From contig CAZFKX010000009.1 of assembly GCA_964519345.1 (NCBI GenBank), positions 47,472-111,471 on the forward strand: DNA of 64,000 bases, written 5' to 3'. Source of the stretch: Persephonella sp964519345. GTDB lineage: Bacteria > Aquificota > Aquificia > Aquificales > Hydrogenothermaceae. The notes under the pieces are model-generated. The model was not told where the DNA came from, did not search any database, and saw only the letters and a list, made by a program, of their open reading frames with translations. Numbering within the stretch: the first letter of the stretch is position 1; each line of letters opens with the position of its first letter. The position numbers and the translations under genes are program-made. Below are positions 41,451 through 49,989 of the stretch, one piece after another.

Positions 41451-42653
41451 ATGGGGGTTTTGCCTTTAATGATCAGAATTTTTATATTTTTATTAGTTTT
41501 AGCAGATCTGGTTTTTGCTTTTCAATTGAGAACAGGCGAACATAAAGATTTTTACAGATTTGTTTTTGAAACAGGGAAAAAAGTTCAGTTTGAAGAAATA
41601 CCTTTTTTAGATCAGAAGATTATTGTCTTAAGTATAGAAGGAACTCCTGAAGATATAGCTGGTGTTGATAATAAAAAACTAAAAAAGTATGTAAAAGCCT
41701 TAGATGTTATAAAGAGCGGCGATTCTACAAAATTTGTTTTTGAGCTTTCTGATGAGGTGTCAGAGTATAAGATATTTACTTTAGAAAAGCCGTATAGGGT
41801 TGTTATTGATTTTATAAAAGGTGGAAGATATGAAAGTTTGCCTGATCCAAGGGTAAGAAAAGATATTGATATAGTTAAAGAAAATCAGATAAGAACCAGA
41901 AAAATAAAACTTATTGACGATCCTATTTTTAGTATTATAGCTGAAAGAAACCCTGAAATTGAGGTTCCTGAAGTATTTGCTGGAGACAAAAAGATTGTTG
42001 TTATTGATCCTGGTCATGGAGGAAGGGATCCTGGAGCTATCCATAATGGTCTTGTAGAAAAGGATATAAATCTTAGGATAGCTAAGGTGTTAAAAAAGAT
42101 TATTGAAAAAGATCCAAGATTTAAAGTCTATCTGACCCGTGAGGACGATAGGTTTGTATCGCTTTATAAAAGAACAGTTTTTGCTGTTAAAAAGAGAGCT
42201 GATATCTTTATAAGTATTCACTGCAACTCCTCCCCAACGTTAAAAGAATCAGGAACTTACGTTTATACACTTAATCTTAGAGGGGCAAGGTCAAAACTGG
42301 CAAAGCTTGTTGAGATGAGAGAAAATAAAGCTGTTGTTGATTACGTTAGAGTAAGTACAAATCCTGTAGTTAACAGAATAGTCGCCGATTTAGCAATCAG
42401 CAGTACAATGACGGAAGGGCTTAATTTTGCAAGGTATTTGAAAAAGTATCTTAAGGATGTTACAGATTTTAAAGATATAGACTCGGCAAATTTTGCAGTG
42501 CTGAAAACTCCTGGAATTCCTTCTGTTCTTATAGAGACACTTTATCTGACAGATCCTTTAGATGCTTATCTTTTGAAAAATGATCTCTTTATAGAAAACT
42601 TCAGTATGTCTGTTTATAATGCTATTGTTGAATACTTTTTTGATAGTGAGTAA
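41451..42653 (+). CDS. N-acetylmuramoyl-L-alanine amidase with AMIN domain (AmiC type)
   Basis: Periplasmic zinc amidase that splits peptidoglycan during cell separation. A signal peptide (MIRIFIFLLVLADLVFA) is followed by an AMIN-like domain in residues about 25-130 (DFYRFVFETGKKVQFEEIP, KPYRVVIDF). The Amidase_3 domain begins at VVIDPGHGGRDPGA, with zinc ligands there, in VEKDIN and in ISIHCNSS. The last conserved Glu is in SVLIETLYLTDP. ATG 41451 or the in-frame ATG 41469 may be the start; the second has GGGGG upstream. Shares its last base with coaX. Confidence 0.92.
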   Translation: MGVLPLMIRIFIFLLVLADLVFAFQLRTGEHKDFYRFVFETGKKVQFEEIPFLDQKIIVLSIEGTPEDIAGVDNKKLKKYVKALDVIKSGDSTKFVFELSDEVSEYKIFTLEKPYRVVIDFIKGGRYESLPDPRVRKDIDIVKENQIRTRKIKLIDDPIFSIIAERNPEIEVPEVFAGDKKIVVIDPGHGGRDPGAIHNGLVEKDINLRIAKVLKKIIEKDPRFKVYLTREDDRFVSLYKRTVFAVKKRADIFISIHCNSSPTLKESGTYVYTLNLRGARSKLAKLVEMRENKAVVDYVRVSTNPVVNRIVADLAISSTMTEGLNFARYLKKYLKDVTDFKDIDSANFAVLKTPGIPSVLIETLYLTDPLDAYLLKNDLFIENFSMSVYNAIVEYFFDSE

Positions 42654-43420
42654 TGATATTAGGTATAGATATAGGAAACACAACTTCTGAGTTTGGTTTT
42701 ATTTACAATGGAAAAATAGTAAACAGCTACAAATTAAAATCTGATCACTCAAAAACTACCGACGACTGGCTGATTGATATATCGGCTGTATTTGATATTG
42801 AAGGTATAGGGAAGGAATCTGTTGTGGACTGTGTTATCTCGTCTGTTGTTCCTCCTCTTGAGGAAAAGATATTCAATGCATGCAGAAAGTATCTCAAGAA
42901 AAAACCATTAAGAATAGGTAAAGAACTGAAAGTCCCAATAAAGATAAATTATCATAAGCCGGAAGATGTTGGAACTGACAGGATAGTAAATGCTTACGCA
43001 GGGATAAAAAGATATGGAAAGCCGTTGATTCTTGTTGATCTTGGAACAGCTATAACTTTTGATGTTGTTAGTGAAAAAGGAGAATATGAAGGTGGAGCCA
43101 TATTTCCTGGTATAGACAGTAGTATTGAAGCTCTTTTTTCAAAAACAGCAAAACTCCCAAAAGTAAGTATAGAAGATGTTAAGAGCGTAGTGGGAAAAAC
43201 AACTGTTGAGAGTATTCAGTCAGGTATATTTTTTGGTTATGTATCCTTGATAGAAGGTATGATAAAAAGGATTATCAGGGAAAAAAATTTCTGTCCTAAG
43301 GTGATCCTTACAGGTGGAAGTGGTGAGATAATAACAAAAGGTCTTGAGATAGAACATATATTTGATAGATATTTATCCCTTGAAGGTATCTATGATATAT
43401 ACGACCGGTTTAAAAATTAG
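42653..43420 (+). CDS. coaX: Type III pantothenate kinase
   Basis: First step of coenzyme A synthesis; feedback-insensitive type. The ASKHA-fold phosphate motif ILGIDIGNTTSEFG, then VISSVVPPLE, the substrate loop GTDRIVNAYAG, VDLGTAITFDVV and EGGAIFPGI match CoaX. Length 255. ATG overlaps the amidase stop. Confidence 0.95.
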   Translation: MILGIDIGNTTSEFGFIYNGKIVNSYKLKSDHSKTTDDWLIDISAVFDIEGIGKESVVDCVISSVVPPLEEKIFNACRKYLKKKPLRIGKELKVPIKINYHKPEDVGTDRIVNAYAGIKRYGKPLILVDLGTAITFDVVSEKGEYEGGAIFPGIDSSIEALFSKTAKLPKVSIEDVKSVVGKTTVESIQSGIFFGYVSLIEGMIKRIIREKNFCPKVILTGGSGEIITKGLEIEHIFDRYLSLEGIYDIYDRFKN

Positions 43421-43492
43421 TTGCTTTTTGAAATATTTGTGTTTAGTATAAATATATCAGAACATAATTAATAAATTAAGGAGGTTAGCGTT

Positions 43493-43612
43493 ATGGAGAT
43501 GACCTATGGAGGAGTACCAACAGCAGAAGTAATACTTTTTGTTCTTATGCTCGCTATGCTTTTAGTTTTATGGGGAAGAATTATGTACCAGATGGGAACT
43601 AAAGACAAATAG
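43493..43612 (+). CDS. 39-residue single-helix membrane peptide
   Basis: ATG 43493 lies behind a strong Shine-Dalgarno, AAGGAGG, and the frame ends in TAG at 43610-43612. The short N-terminus MEMTYGGVPTAE is followed by one hydrophobic helix (VILFVLMLAMLLVLWGRIMY) and a charged tail QMGTKDK. The size and pattern resemble small accessory peptides of respiratory or membrane complexes, but I recognise no family. It precedes an 85-residue hypothetical gene by nine bases and dapB beyond, probably in one transcript. Confidence 0.7.
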   Translation: MEMTYGGVPTAEVILFVLMLAMLLVLWGRIMYQMGTKDK

Positions 43613-43621
43613 GAGTAATTA

Positions 43622-43879
43622 ATGGCAAATGAGGAAACCAAAGCCTACCCGTTTGCGCTGGTAGGTTTTTTTGTAACTGATAAAGATGTAAATGAAGCTT
43701 TTAGACAGAATGTAACACCCGATGAGCTTGAAAAACTTCAGGAACTTCTTAGAAAAACCGTTTTTTCTGAGGATGTTGATATTGCGATAGCTCCTTTTGT
43801 TGTTCCGCCGGATCAGGTTAATGATGCATTACAACAGCTTGCAGAAGCTATCTTTTCTCAGGAGGAAGAGCAAGGATAA
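43622..43879 (+). CDS. Hypothetical acidic protein of 85 residues
   Basis: Soluble, acidic, helical. ALVGFFVTDKDVNEAF and DIAIAPFVVPPDQVNDALQQ look like two related halves, each with a hydrophobic strand followed by a helix, suggesting an internal duplication. No known motif is seen. ATG 43622, with AGGAG upstream in the end of the small peptide gene; its stop TAA overlaps the dapB ATG (TAATG), so it is translated with dapB. Confidence 0.65.
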   Translation: MANEETKAYPFALVGFFVTDKDVNEAFRQNVTPDELEKLQELLRKTVFSEDVDIAIAPFVVPPDQVNDALQQLAEAIFSQEEEQG

Positions 43880-44688
43880 TGGTAAGGATTGTTATATCTG
43901 GAATTATGGGAAGAATAGGTAGAACTATAGCCAAGCTTGCCTATGATGATCCTGAAGTTCAGATAGCTGGAGGAGTGGAAAGTCCTGACTGTGTCCATTT
44001 TCACGAAAATGTTAGAGATATTCTTAACAAGGAAGATATAGATGCACCGATAACAGCCGATCTATCAAAGATAATAGAAAAAGCCGATGTGATTATTGAT
44101 TTTGCCGGCAGTACAGAGGCAGTGCTTGGTCATGTGCGTCTTGCAGCAGCAGATCAGAATAAAAAATGTATGGTCATTGGAACAACAGGTTTTTCTGAAG
44201 ATGAGATCAAAGAGATAAAAAAGCTTTCACAGGATATACCTATAGTCCTGGCTCCAAATATGAGTATTGGTGTAAATCTTCTTTTTAAGCTGGTTGAGAA
44301 TGCTGCAAAAGCTCTTAAGGATAAGGGTTTTGATATAGAAGTTGTTGAGATGCATCATAGATTTAAAAAGGACTCCCCCTCCGGAACAGCTGTTAAAATA
44401 GTTGACATTCTGAAGGAAGCTACAGGAATAGAGAGAGTTGTATATGGTAGAGAAGGTTTTTATGAGAATGGAAGACCTTCAGATGAGATAGCCGTTTTTG
44501 CTCTGAGGGGTGGCGATGTTGTTGGAGAACATACTGTTATATTCGCAGGACTTGGAGAGAGGGTAGAGCTGACCCATAAAGCTGGTTCAAGGGATATTTT
44601 TGCAAAGGGTGCTGTTGAGGCTGCAAAATGGATCAAAGACAAGCCTGCCGGACTTTACGATATGATGGATGTTCTTGGATTGAAATAA
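43879..44688 (+). CDS. dapB: 4-hydroxy-tetrahydrodipicolinate reductase
   Basis: Lysine and diaminopimelate synthesis. The N-terminal Rossmann motif ISGIMGRIGRTI (the family has GAxGRMG here), DFAGSTEAVLGH, IGTTGFSEDE, the substrate motif EMHHRFKKDSPSGTA with the catalytic His/Lys, and LRGGDVVGEHTVIFAG identify it. Length 269. It follows the 85-residue gene with a one-base overlap. Confidence 0.96.
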   Translation: MVRIVISGIMGRIGRTIAKLAYDDPEVQIAGGVESPDCVHFHENVRDILNKEDIDAPITADLSKIIEKADVIIDFAGSTEAVLGHVRLAAADQNKKCMVIGTTGFSEDEIKEIKKLSQDIPIVLAPNMSIGVNLLFKLVENAAKALKDKGFDIEVVEMHHRFKKDSPSGTAVKIVDILKEATGIERVVYGREGFYENGRPSDEIAVFALRGGDVVGEHTVIFAGLGERVELTHKAGSRDIFAKGAVEAAKWIKDKPAGLYDMMDVLGLK

Positions 44689-44691
44689 TTA

Positions 44692-44931
44692 ATGAAAAAT
44701 CAGAAGAAAGGTTTTACAGAATATCTTTCTATAGGTGCGATAGGTCTTCATCTTGTATCTGGAATTATAGTAGGTGTCCTCATAGGATACCTACTTGATC
44801 AATATTTTGGCACTTCGCCTTATCTAACGATTATATTTTTCTTTTTTGGTATAGCAGCGGGATTCTGGAATATGTACAAAGATGTCCAGAGATATATAAT
44901 TTCTGAGGAAGAAAAAAAGAAAAAAGATTAA
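44692..44931 (+). CDS. atpZ: AtpZ/AtpI-family small membrane protein
   Basis: 79 residues with two helices (IGLHLVSGIIVGVLIGYLLD and LTIIFFFFGIAAGFWNMYK), the AtpZ/AtpI pattern associated with assembly of, or magnesium supply to, the F-type ATP synthase c ring. The ATP synthase operon itself is not here. ATG is three bases after the dapB stop. Its end overlaps convergent nrnA by four bases. Confidence 0.85.
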   Translation: MKNQKKGFTEYLSIGAIGLHLVSGIIVGVLIGYLLDQYFGTSPYLTIIFFFFGIAAGFWNMYKDVQRYIISEEEKKKKD

Positions 44932-45911
44932 GCTACTTTAATAGATCCGGCAGTTTTTTCTATCTCTGTTTTTATTGCGTCTATCAGCATATTTCTAACA
45001 TTCTCTTCTGAGCCTATTATTCTACATCCGGCAGCATCTTTATGTCCTCCGCCTCCAAATATTCTTGCTATATTCTGTACGTTTACCTTTCCTTTACCTC
45101 TTAAAGAGACTCGCCATGTTTTGAGATCTGGCTTTTGTATCATAATAAAAGCAACATCAACTTCTTCTATACTTTTTGCAAAGTTTACAAAACCTTCAGT
45201 TTCTTCCTCGAGAGCACCAACTTCATCAATAAATGATCTTCTAACCACAAGGGATGCTATATGTCCTTCATAATCCATCTTTAGTGTTGAAAGAACTTTA
45301 TGCAGTAAGCGTATAACGTTGGGTCGGTTTCTTTCGTAAACCATTGTTGATATGTAAGATGGATCTGCTCCTTTTTTAACCAGAAATTCAGCCATCTGAA
45401 ATGCTCTCTCGTCAACATTGTTGTATCTAAAGGATCCTGTATCTGTCATAAGTCCTGTATAAAGGCATTCTGCTATCTCTTTGTCTATCTTTTTCTCATT
45501 CCACCTTTTCAAAATAAGACCAATTATATAAGTAGTTGAAGGGGCTGATGGGTCAACATAATCGTAATTACTTTCCTTTAATCCTCCAACATGATGATCT
45601 ATTCTTATTACCTCTCTTCCTTTAATATCCAGTCCTACTCTGTATAGACCTGCTGCATCAACAAGTATGATGAGATTATAGCTTTTTTCAGGGTTTAATT
45701 TTTCTATTTTGTCTGATTCAGGAAGGAAGTTGTAAATGTAAGGTAGCTCGTCTTTCATGGCCATTTTTACATTTTTACCTTCCTTAATCAAGAATCTGTA
45801 AAGTGCTATCATACTTCCTATACCGTCACCATCTGGGTTCTCATGTGTTACTATAAGTATCTCACCTTCTTCCCTTTTAATTCTCTCAATAATATCTATT
45901 TCTCCTTCCAT
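44928..45911 (-). CDS. nrnA: DHH-family phosphoesterase, NrnA-like
   Basis: Cytoplasmic phosphoesterase acting on very short RNAs (nanoRNase) and, in Bacillus NrnA, on 3'-phosphoadenosine phosphate. Metal ligands lie in VTHENPDGDGIGSM, VDAAG and IDHHVGG; GLMTDTGSFRY follows. The C-terminal DHHA1 domain has ARIFGGGGHKDAAGC. I start at ATG 45911, which has GAGGA seven bases upstream. An earlier in-frame ATG at 45944 lies inside nth and has no ribosome site. Length 327. Confidence 0.88.
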   Translation of the reverse strand: MEGEIDIIERIKREEGEILIVTHENPDGDGIGSMIALYRFLIKEGKNVKMAMKDELPYIYNFLPESDKIEKLNPEKSYNLIILVDAAGLYRVGLDIKGREVIRIDHHVGGLKESNYDYVDPSAPSTTYIIGLILKRWNEKKIDKEIAECLYTGLMTDTGSFRYNNVDERAFQMAEFLVKKGADPSYISTMVYERNRPNVIRLLHKVLSTLKMDYEGHIASLVVRRSFIDEVGALEEETEGFVNFAKSIEEVDVAFIMIQKPDLKTWRVSLRGKGKVNVQNIARIFGGGGHKDAAGCRIIGSEENVRNMLIDAIKTEIEKTAGSIKVA

Positions 45912-45924
45912 TTTTCTTTCCTCT

Positions 45925-46572
45925 TCAAAGATTTTTTTTCTCATACGGACATATTTCTAAAAGGGCACACTCTTTACATTTTGGATTTTTTGATTTACAG
46001 ACATATCTGCCAAAAAGCACCATAGCTTTTGATATAAAAGCCCAGTTCTCTTTTGAAAAAAATTTTGCAAGGTCTCTTTCAATCTTTTCAGGATTGTTAG
46101 ACTCGGTTATTCCAAGCCTTTGACTGACCCTTTTTACATGTGTATCTACAACTATTGCAGGTTTGTTGAATGCATTTACAAGTATTACAGATGCTGTTTT
46201 TCTCCCAACACCTGGAAGTTTTGTGAGGTCGTCTATACTGTCGGGTATTTTCCCATTAAAATCTTTTATTAATGCTTCACAGCATTTCTTTAAAAGTTTA
46301 GCTTTTCTTCTGTAGAAATTTATCTGTTTTATATCTTTTTCTAACTGGTCTAAGGGTGTTTTTGCTATAGATTCAGGATCTGGATATTTCTTGAATAACA
46401 GTTTTGTAACCTCATTAACCTTTTTATCTGTTGTCTGGGCTGCTAATATTGTAGCTACAAGAAGCTCAAACGGATTGCTGAACTTTAGATCTATCCACGG
46501 CTGTGGAAAATGTTTTTTTAAGCCTTCTATCACAGCCTTTTCTGTAAGATCTACTCTTTTTTTATTTTTCAT
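45925..46572 (-). CDS. nth: Endonuclease III
   Basis: Base-excision repair glycosylase/lyase for oxidised pyrimidines. It has the helix-hairpin-helix LPGVGRKTASVIL with the catalytic Lys, the catalytic Asp in IVVDTHVKRVSQRLG, and a C-terminal 4Fe-4S cluster in VCKSKNPKCKECALLEICP (C-x6-C-x2-C-x5-C). Length 215. One base downstream of the 5'-nuclease stop, so cotranscribed with it. Confidence 0.95.
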   Translation of the reverse strand: MKNKKRVDLTEKAVIEGLKKHFPQPWIDLKFSNPFELLVATILAAQTTDKKVNEVTKLLFKKYPDPESIAKTPLDQLEKDIKQINFYRRKAKLLKKCCEALIKDFNGKIPDSIDDLTKLPGVGRKTASVILVNAFNKPAIVVDTHVKRVSQRLGITESNNPEKIERDLAKFFSKENWAFISKAMVLFGRYVCKSKNPKCKECALLEICPYEKKNL

Positions 46573-46573
46573 C

Positions 46574-47464
46574 TTAGAACAGCGATTTTTGCTCTACCCT
46601 TTTTTCTATAATTCTTTTTTTCTCTATATCTTTTAAAAGAGATTTAAAACCAAGTTCCATGAATATCTCTTTAAGCCTTATAAGATCAGCTTTTCTTTTT
46701 TTTAGTTCTTCAGGTTCTATATCAATATTAATATTTTTTTTAAGAGAAACAAGAAATATATTTTCTTTGAGCCTTTTTTCTGCTTCTATAAATGCTTCTT
46801 TAAGTTTTGGTTTAAGCTGATCTATGTGCTTAATAATATTGTCAAGCGTTCCATATTTGTTTAGCAGTTTTTCAGCTGTTTTTGGACCCACCCCTTTAAC
46901 GCCTATAATATTGTCAACAGTATCTCCTATCATTGATAAATAATCTATAAACTGCTCTGGATATATGCCGTACTTTTCTTTTACCTTTTCCCTGTCAAAT
47001 ATCTCTCCGCTTACAGGATTAAGTATAAATATGTTTTTATCAATGAGCTGTATCATATCCTTATCAGGCGTTACTATGATAACTTTAAACCCTTTATTAA
47101 CGGCTTTTTCGGCAATTGTTGCTATAATATCATCAGCTTCATAACCTGGTATTTCAAGTATATTAATACCCCATAGCTTTATTATCTCTTTTATCTTAGG
47201 AATCTGTACTTTAAGTTCGTCTGGTGTTTCCTTTCTTGTGGCTTTATACTCTTTGTATTTTTCATGTCTAAAAGTTTTTCCTGGAAGGTCAAAAACAACA
47301 GCCATATACTCAGGATTTAACTCCTTAATGAGTGTTGATATCATTCTTATGAATCCGTATATGGCTCCTGTAGGCTCACCTTTTGGATCTGTTAAAGGAG
47401 GTAAGGCGTAGAACGCTCTATACAGGTAAGAAGATCCGTCAATAAGAACAAGCTTTTTTTCCAT
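46574..47464 (-). CDS. Stand-alone 5'-3' exonuclease (DNA polymerase I 5'-nuclease domain)
   Basis: Flap endonuclease that removes RNA primers. LVLIDGSSYLYRAFYALP opens it. VFDLPGKTFRHEKY, GYEADDIIATIA, VTPDKDMIQL and the helix-3-turn IGDTVDNIIGVKGVGPKTA carry the acidic metal-binding residues. The protein ends at residue 296, where E. coli PolA would continue with the proofreading and polymerase domains; none follows. A separate 5' nuclease fits Aquificota, whose Pol I lacks this domain. Confidence 0.93.
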   Translation of the reverse strand: MEKKLVLIDGSSYLYRAFYALPPLTDPKGEPTGAIYGFIRMISTLIKELNPEYMAVVFDLPGKTFRHEKYKEYKATRKETPDELKVQIPKIKEIIKLWGINILEIPGYEADDIIATIAEKAVNKGFKVIIVTPDKDMIQLIDKNIFILNPVSGEIFDREKVKEKYGIYPEQFIDYLSMIGDTVDNIIGVKGVGPKTAEKLLNKYGTLDNIIKHIDQLKPKLKEAFIEAEKRLKENIFLVSLKKNINIDIEPEELKKRKADLIRLKEIFMELGFKSLLKDIEKKRIIEKRVEQKSLF

Positions 47465-47472
47465 TTAATACC

Positions 47473-48270
47473 TCAAAAAGCATTATACCTGTTTAAATAT
47501 AAATATTTAAGTGGATTAAGCAACCTTCCGTATCTTCTAATCTCGTAATGGAGATGAATTCCTGTTGATCTTCCTGTACTCCCTGCATATCCTATAACTG
47601 TTCCAGCCTTTATTCTTTGGCCTTTTTTAACTCTTATCTTGAAAAGATGTCCGTAATATGTTTCATATCCGTATTTATGTTTTATGATAACAAGTTTTCC
47701 ATATCCTCCAGACCATCCTGCAAATTTTACAATACCGTTTGCTGTGGCAAAAACAGGCTGTCTTGGTTGTGCTCTCAGATCTATCCCTGCATGAAAGGCA
47801 AGTTTTCCGTTAAATGGATCTTTTCTGTAGCCGAATCGAGATGTCAATCTTCCATAGAGAGGAACTCCTACAGGAATTTCTGCCATGACTTTTAACAATC
47901 TTTCCATGCTGTTTTCAAGTGTTGATGCGTAAAACTCAAGATTTTCTTTTCTGTCTGCAGGTATGAACAAACCACCCTGTGGAAGTTTTATCTTTATCCC
48001 TTTTCTTCTAAGTGTTTTGTTTGCTTTTTTGATTTTTTCTTCAATACTTTTTAATTTTTTAGCGAGTTTTTCCTTTTCTTCAACGGCTTTTTTCAACAGT
48101 TCTTCCTTTCTATTGAGTTCTTCTCTGAGGAGGTTTACTTCTTTTTTAAGTTTTTCAATTTCTTCCTTGTTTCCTGACGATTTAAAAGCGACAAATAGAG
48201 AGGCAACAGATATAAAACTCAATACTGTCAGATATATTTTTGTGAAGTTTTTTCCCATTTTTTTATCCAT
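47473..48270 (-). CDS. M23-family peptidoglycan endopeptidase with coiled coil
   Basis: An N-terminal membrane anchor (residues about 9-28) leads to a long Lys/Glu coiled coil (about 32-88) and an LytM-type domain. The zinc motif is FHAGIDLRA (HxxxD), with the second motif HLHYEIRR and GRLTSRFGYRKDPF before them. It either cuts peptide cross-links or, like EnvC/NlpD, regulates an amidase; the active-site residues are intact, so cutting is likely. Start ATG 48270, inside the end of hemB; ATG 48258 is an alternative. Confidence 0.9.
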   Translation of the reverse strand: MDKKMGKNFTKIYLTVLSFISVASLFVAFKSSGNKEEIEKLKKEVNLLREELNRKEELLKKAVEEKEKLAKKLKSIEEKIKKANKTLRRKGIKIKLPQGGLFIPADRKENLEFYASTLENSMERLLKVMAEIPVGVPLYGRLTSRFGYRKDPFNGKLAFHAGIDLRAQPRQPVFATANGIVKFAGWSGGYGKLVIIKHKYGYETYYGHLFKIRVKKGQRIKAGTVIGYAGSTGRSTGIHLHYEIRRYGRLLNPLKYLYLNRYNAF

Positions 48271-49240
48271 TTTTCAGTATTCTGGCTGCTTCTTTTGCAT
48301 GATACGTTATTATTATATCTGCTCCTGCCCTTTTTATAGATGTCAGAGTTTCCATCATCACTTTTTCCTCATCTATCCATCCCAATCTTCCTGCTGCCTT
48401 TACCATTGAGTACTCACCGCTTACATTGTATGCAGCAATAGGTAATTTAAAGCTGTTTTTAAGATCACTGATTATATCAAGATAAGCGAGTGCTGGTTTA
48501 ACCATAATAATATCTGCTCCTTCTTCAACATCAAGCTGAACTTCTTTCAAAGCTTCCCTTCTGTTTGCTGGATCCATCTGATAGCTTCTCCTGTCTCCGA
48601 AAGCTGGTGATGATTCGGCAGCATCTCTAAAAGGACCGTAATACGCTGATGCGTATTTTGCCGAGTACGACATTATTGGAATGTCGCTGTAACCTGCATT
48701 ATCAAGAGCTTCTCTGATTGTTTTCACAACGCCGTCCATCATTCCTGAGGGTGCAACCATGTCGGCTCCTGCCTTTGCATGAGAAACAACCTGTTTCTTG
48801 GTATTTTCAAGTGTTGGATCATTCGCAACCTCATGATCATGTAGTACGCCGCAGTGTCCATGCTCAGTGTATTCACAAAAGCATACGTCCGTAATAACAT
48901 ACAGATCAGGGCATTTTTCTTTTATGTATCTTACAGCTCTCTGTATTATACCTTCGTCATTCCATGTTTCAGAACCTACTGAATCCTTATGTTTCGGAAT
49001 GCCAAAAAGTAAAACGGCGGGAATGTCTAAATTAAGAATCTGTTCAAGCTCTTCGTCCAGTCTGTCTAAGGAATATCTGAAAATTCCGGGCATTGATGGA
49101 ATTTCTAACTTTATATTATCTCCTTCTTCTATGAATAAAGGATAGATAAAATCGTTAATAGAGAGCTCTGTTTCCCTAACAAGTCTTCTTATATTTTCGT
49201 TTTTTCTAAGTCTCCTTGGTCTTACGGATGGAAAGCCCAT
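48263..49240 (-). CDS. hemB: Delta-aminolevulinic acid dehydratase (porphobilinogen synthase)
   Basis: Joins two aminolevulinates to porphobilinogen for heme. Signs are RPRRLRKNENIRRLVRET, zinc-site cysteines in DVCFCEYTEHGHCGVL, the Schiff-base lysines in SYSAKYASAYYGPFR and MVKPALAYLD, and YNVSGEYSM. Length 325. It overlaps the M23 gene by eight bases. The Cys-rich site indicates the zinc-dependent form. Confidence 0.97.
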   Translation of the reverse strand: MGFPSVRPRRLRKNENIRRLVRETELSINDFIYPLFIEEGDNIKLEIPSMPGIFRYSLDRLDEELEQILNLDIPAVLLFGIPKHKDSVGSETWNDEGIIQRAVRYIKEKCPDLYVITDVCFCEYTEHGHCGVLHDHEVANDPTLENTKKQVVSHAKAGADMVAPSGMMDGVVKTIREALDNAGYSDIPIMSYSAKYASAYYGPFRDAAESSPAFGDRRSYQMDPANRREALKEVQLDVEEGADIIMVKPALAYLDIISDLKNSFKLPIAAYNVSGEYSMVKAAGRLGWIDEEKVMMETLTSIKRAGADIIITYHAKEAARILKNG

Positions 49241-49287
49241 CTAATTCCTCCAGTTTTTTAAATTTTTATTATGTTATCAGAAATTCA

Positions 49288-49989
49288 TTAAAATAAAAAT
49301 CTTATCTGGCATATTCCCGTAATAATGGCTGTTTCCATTGTTAATATATTTTTTCCCATTGTCAATGGAACAAATCCTTTTTTCTTGAGTAATTCAATCT
49401 CTTTTTCACTAAAGCCCCCTTCAGGTCCAATAACAACAGAAACATTTCTTATGTTTATATTAAGGAAATCTTTAACCGTTCTTTCTTTTTCTTTTTCGTA
49501 AAATACAAACTTTCCTTCATCAGATGAGTTTATATCTTTCAGTTTTACAGGATTTTCTATAATAACAGGATAAACTCTCTTACACTGTTTTAAAGAGTTT
49601 AGGGCTTTCTTTTCCCACTTTTTTATCTTTTTTAAAATATCTTTTTCCTTTACAGCAGAGAACTGTGAGATTACAGGAACAAGTTTATAAACGTTTAACT
49701 GGGATATGCTTTCTATTATATGATCAATTTTTGAGAGATGATTTGGCATACACTGGTACAAAGTTATTTTGAAATCTTCTTCTTCAACGCTTATTTTTTT
49801 TATTAACCTACATTTAATATATCTCTTTGTTATCTCTAAAACTTCTGTAAGATAAATATTTCCTTTAAGATCGTTGATTTCTATTTTGTCCTTGATTTTT
49901 ATTCTTTTTACTCTGGCGTGATGGAGTTCTTCATCTGTCAGATAAGCAAAACCATTTTCAATCTGTCCTATAAACCTTTCACGATTCAT
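49288..49989 (-). CDS. rsmE: 16S rRNA (uracil1498-N3)-methyltransferase
   Basis: SPOUT-fold methyltransferase modifying U1498 of 16S rRNA. An N-terminal PUA-like domain is followed by the knot motifs VSVVIGPEGGFSEKEIELL and TMGKNILTMETAIITG. In the last motif the common LG-x-RILRTETA form is replaced at several positions. Length 233. One base overlaps the next gene upstream. Confidence 0.9.
   Translation of the reverse strand: MNRERFIGQIENGFAYLTDEELHHARVKRIKIKDKIEINDLKGNIYLTEVLEITKRYIKCRLIKKISVEEEDFKITLYQCMPNHLSKIDHIIESISQLNVYKLVPVISQFSAVKEKDILKKIKKWEKKALNSLKQCKRVYPVIIENPVKLKDINSSDEGKFVFYEKEKERTVKDFLNINIRNVSVVIGPEGGFSEKEIELLKKKGFVPLTMGKNILTMETAIITGICQIRFLF

Noticed and set aside
44928..45944. 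A longer nrnA beginning at ATG 45944
   Set aside because: This start is inside nth and has no ribosome site, whereas ATG 45911 has GAGGA at seven bases.
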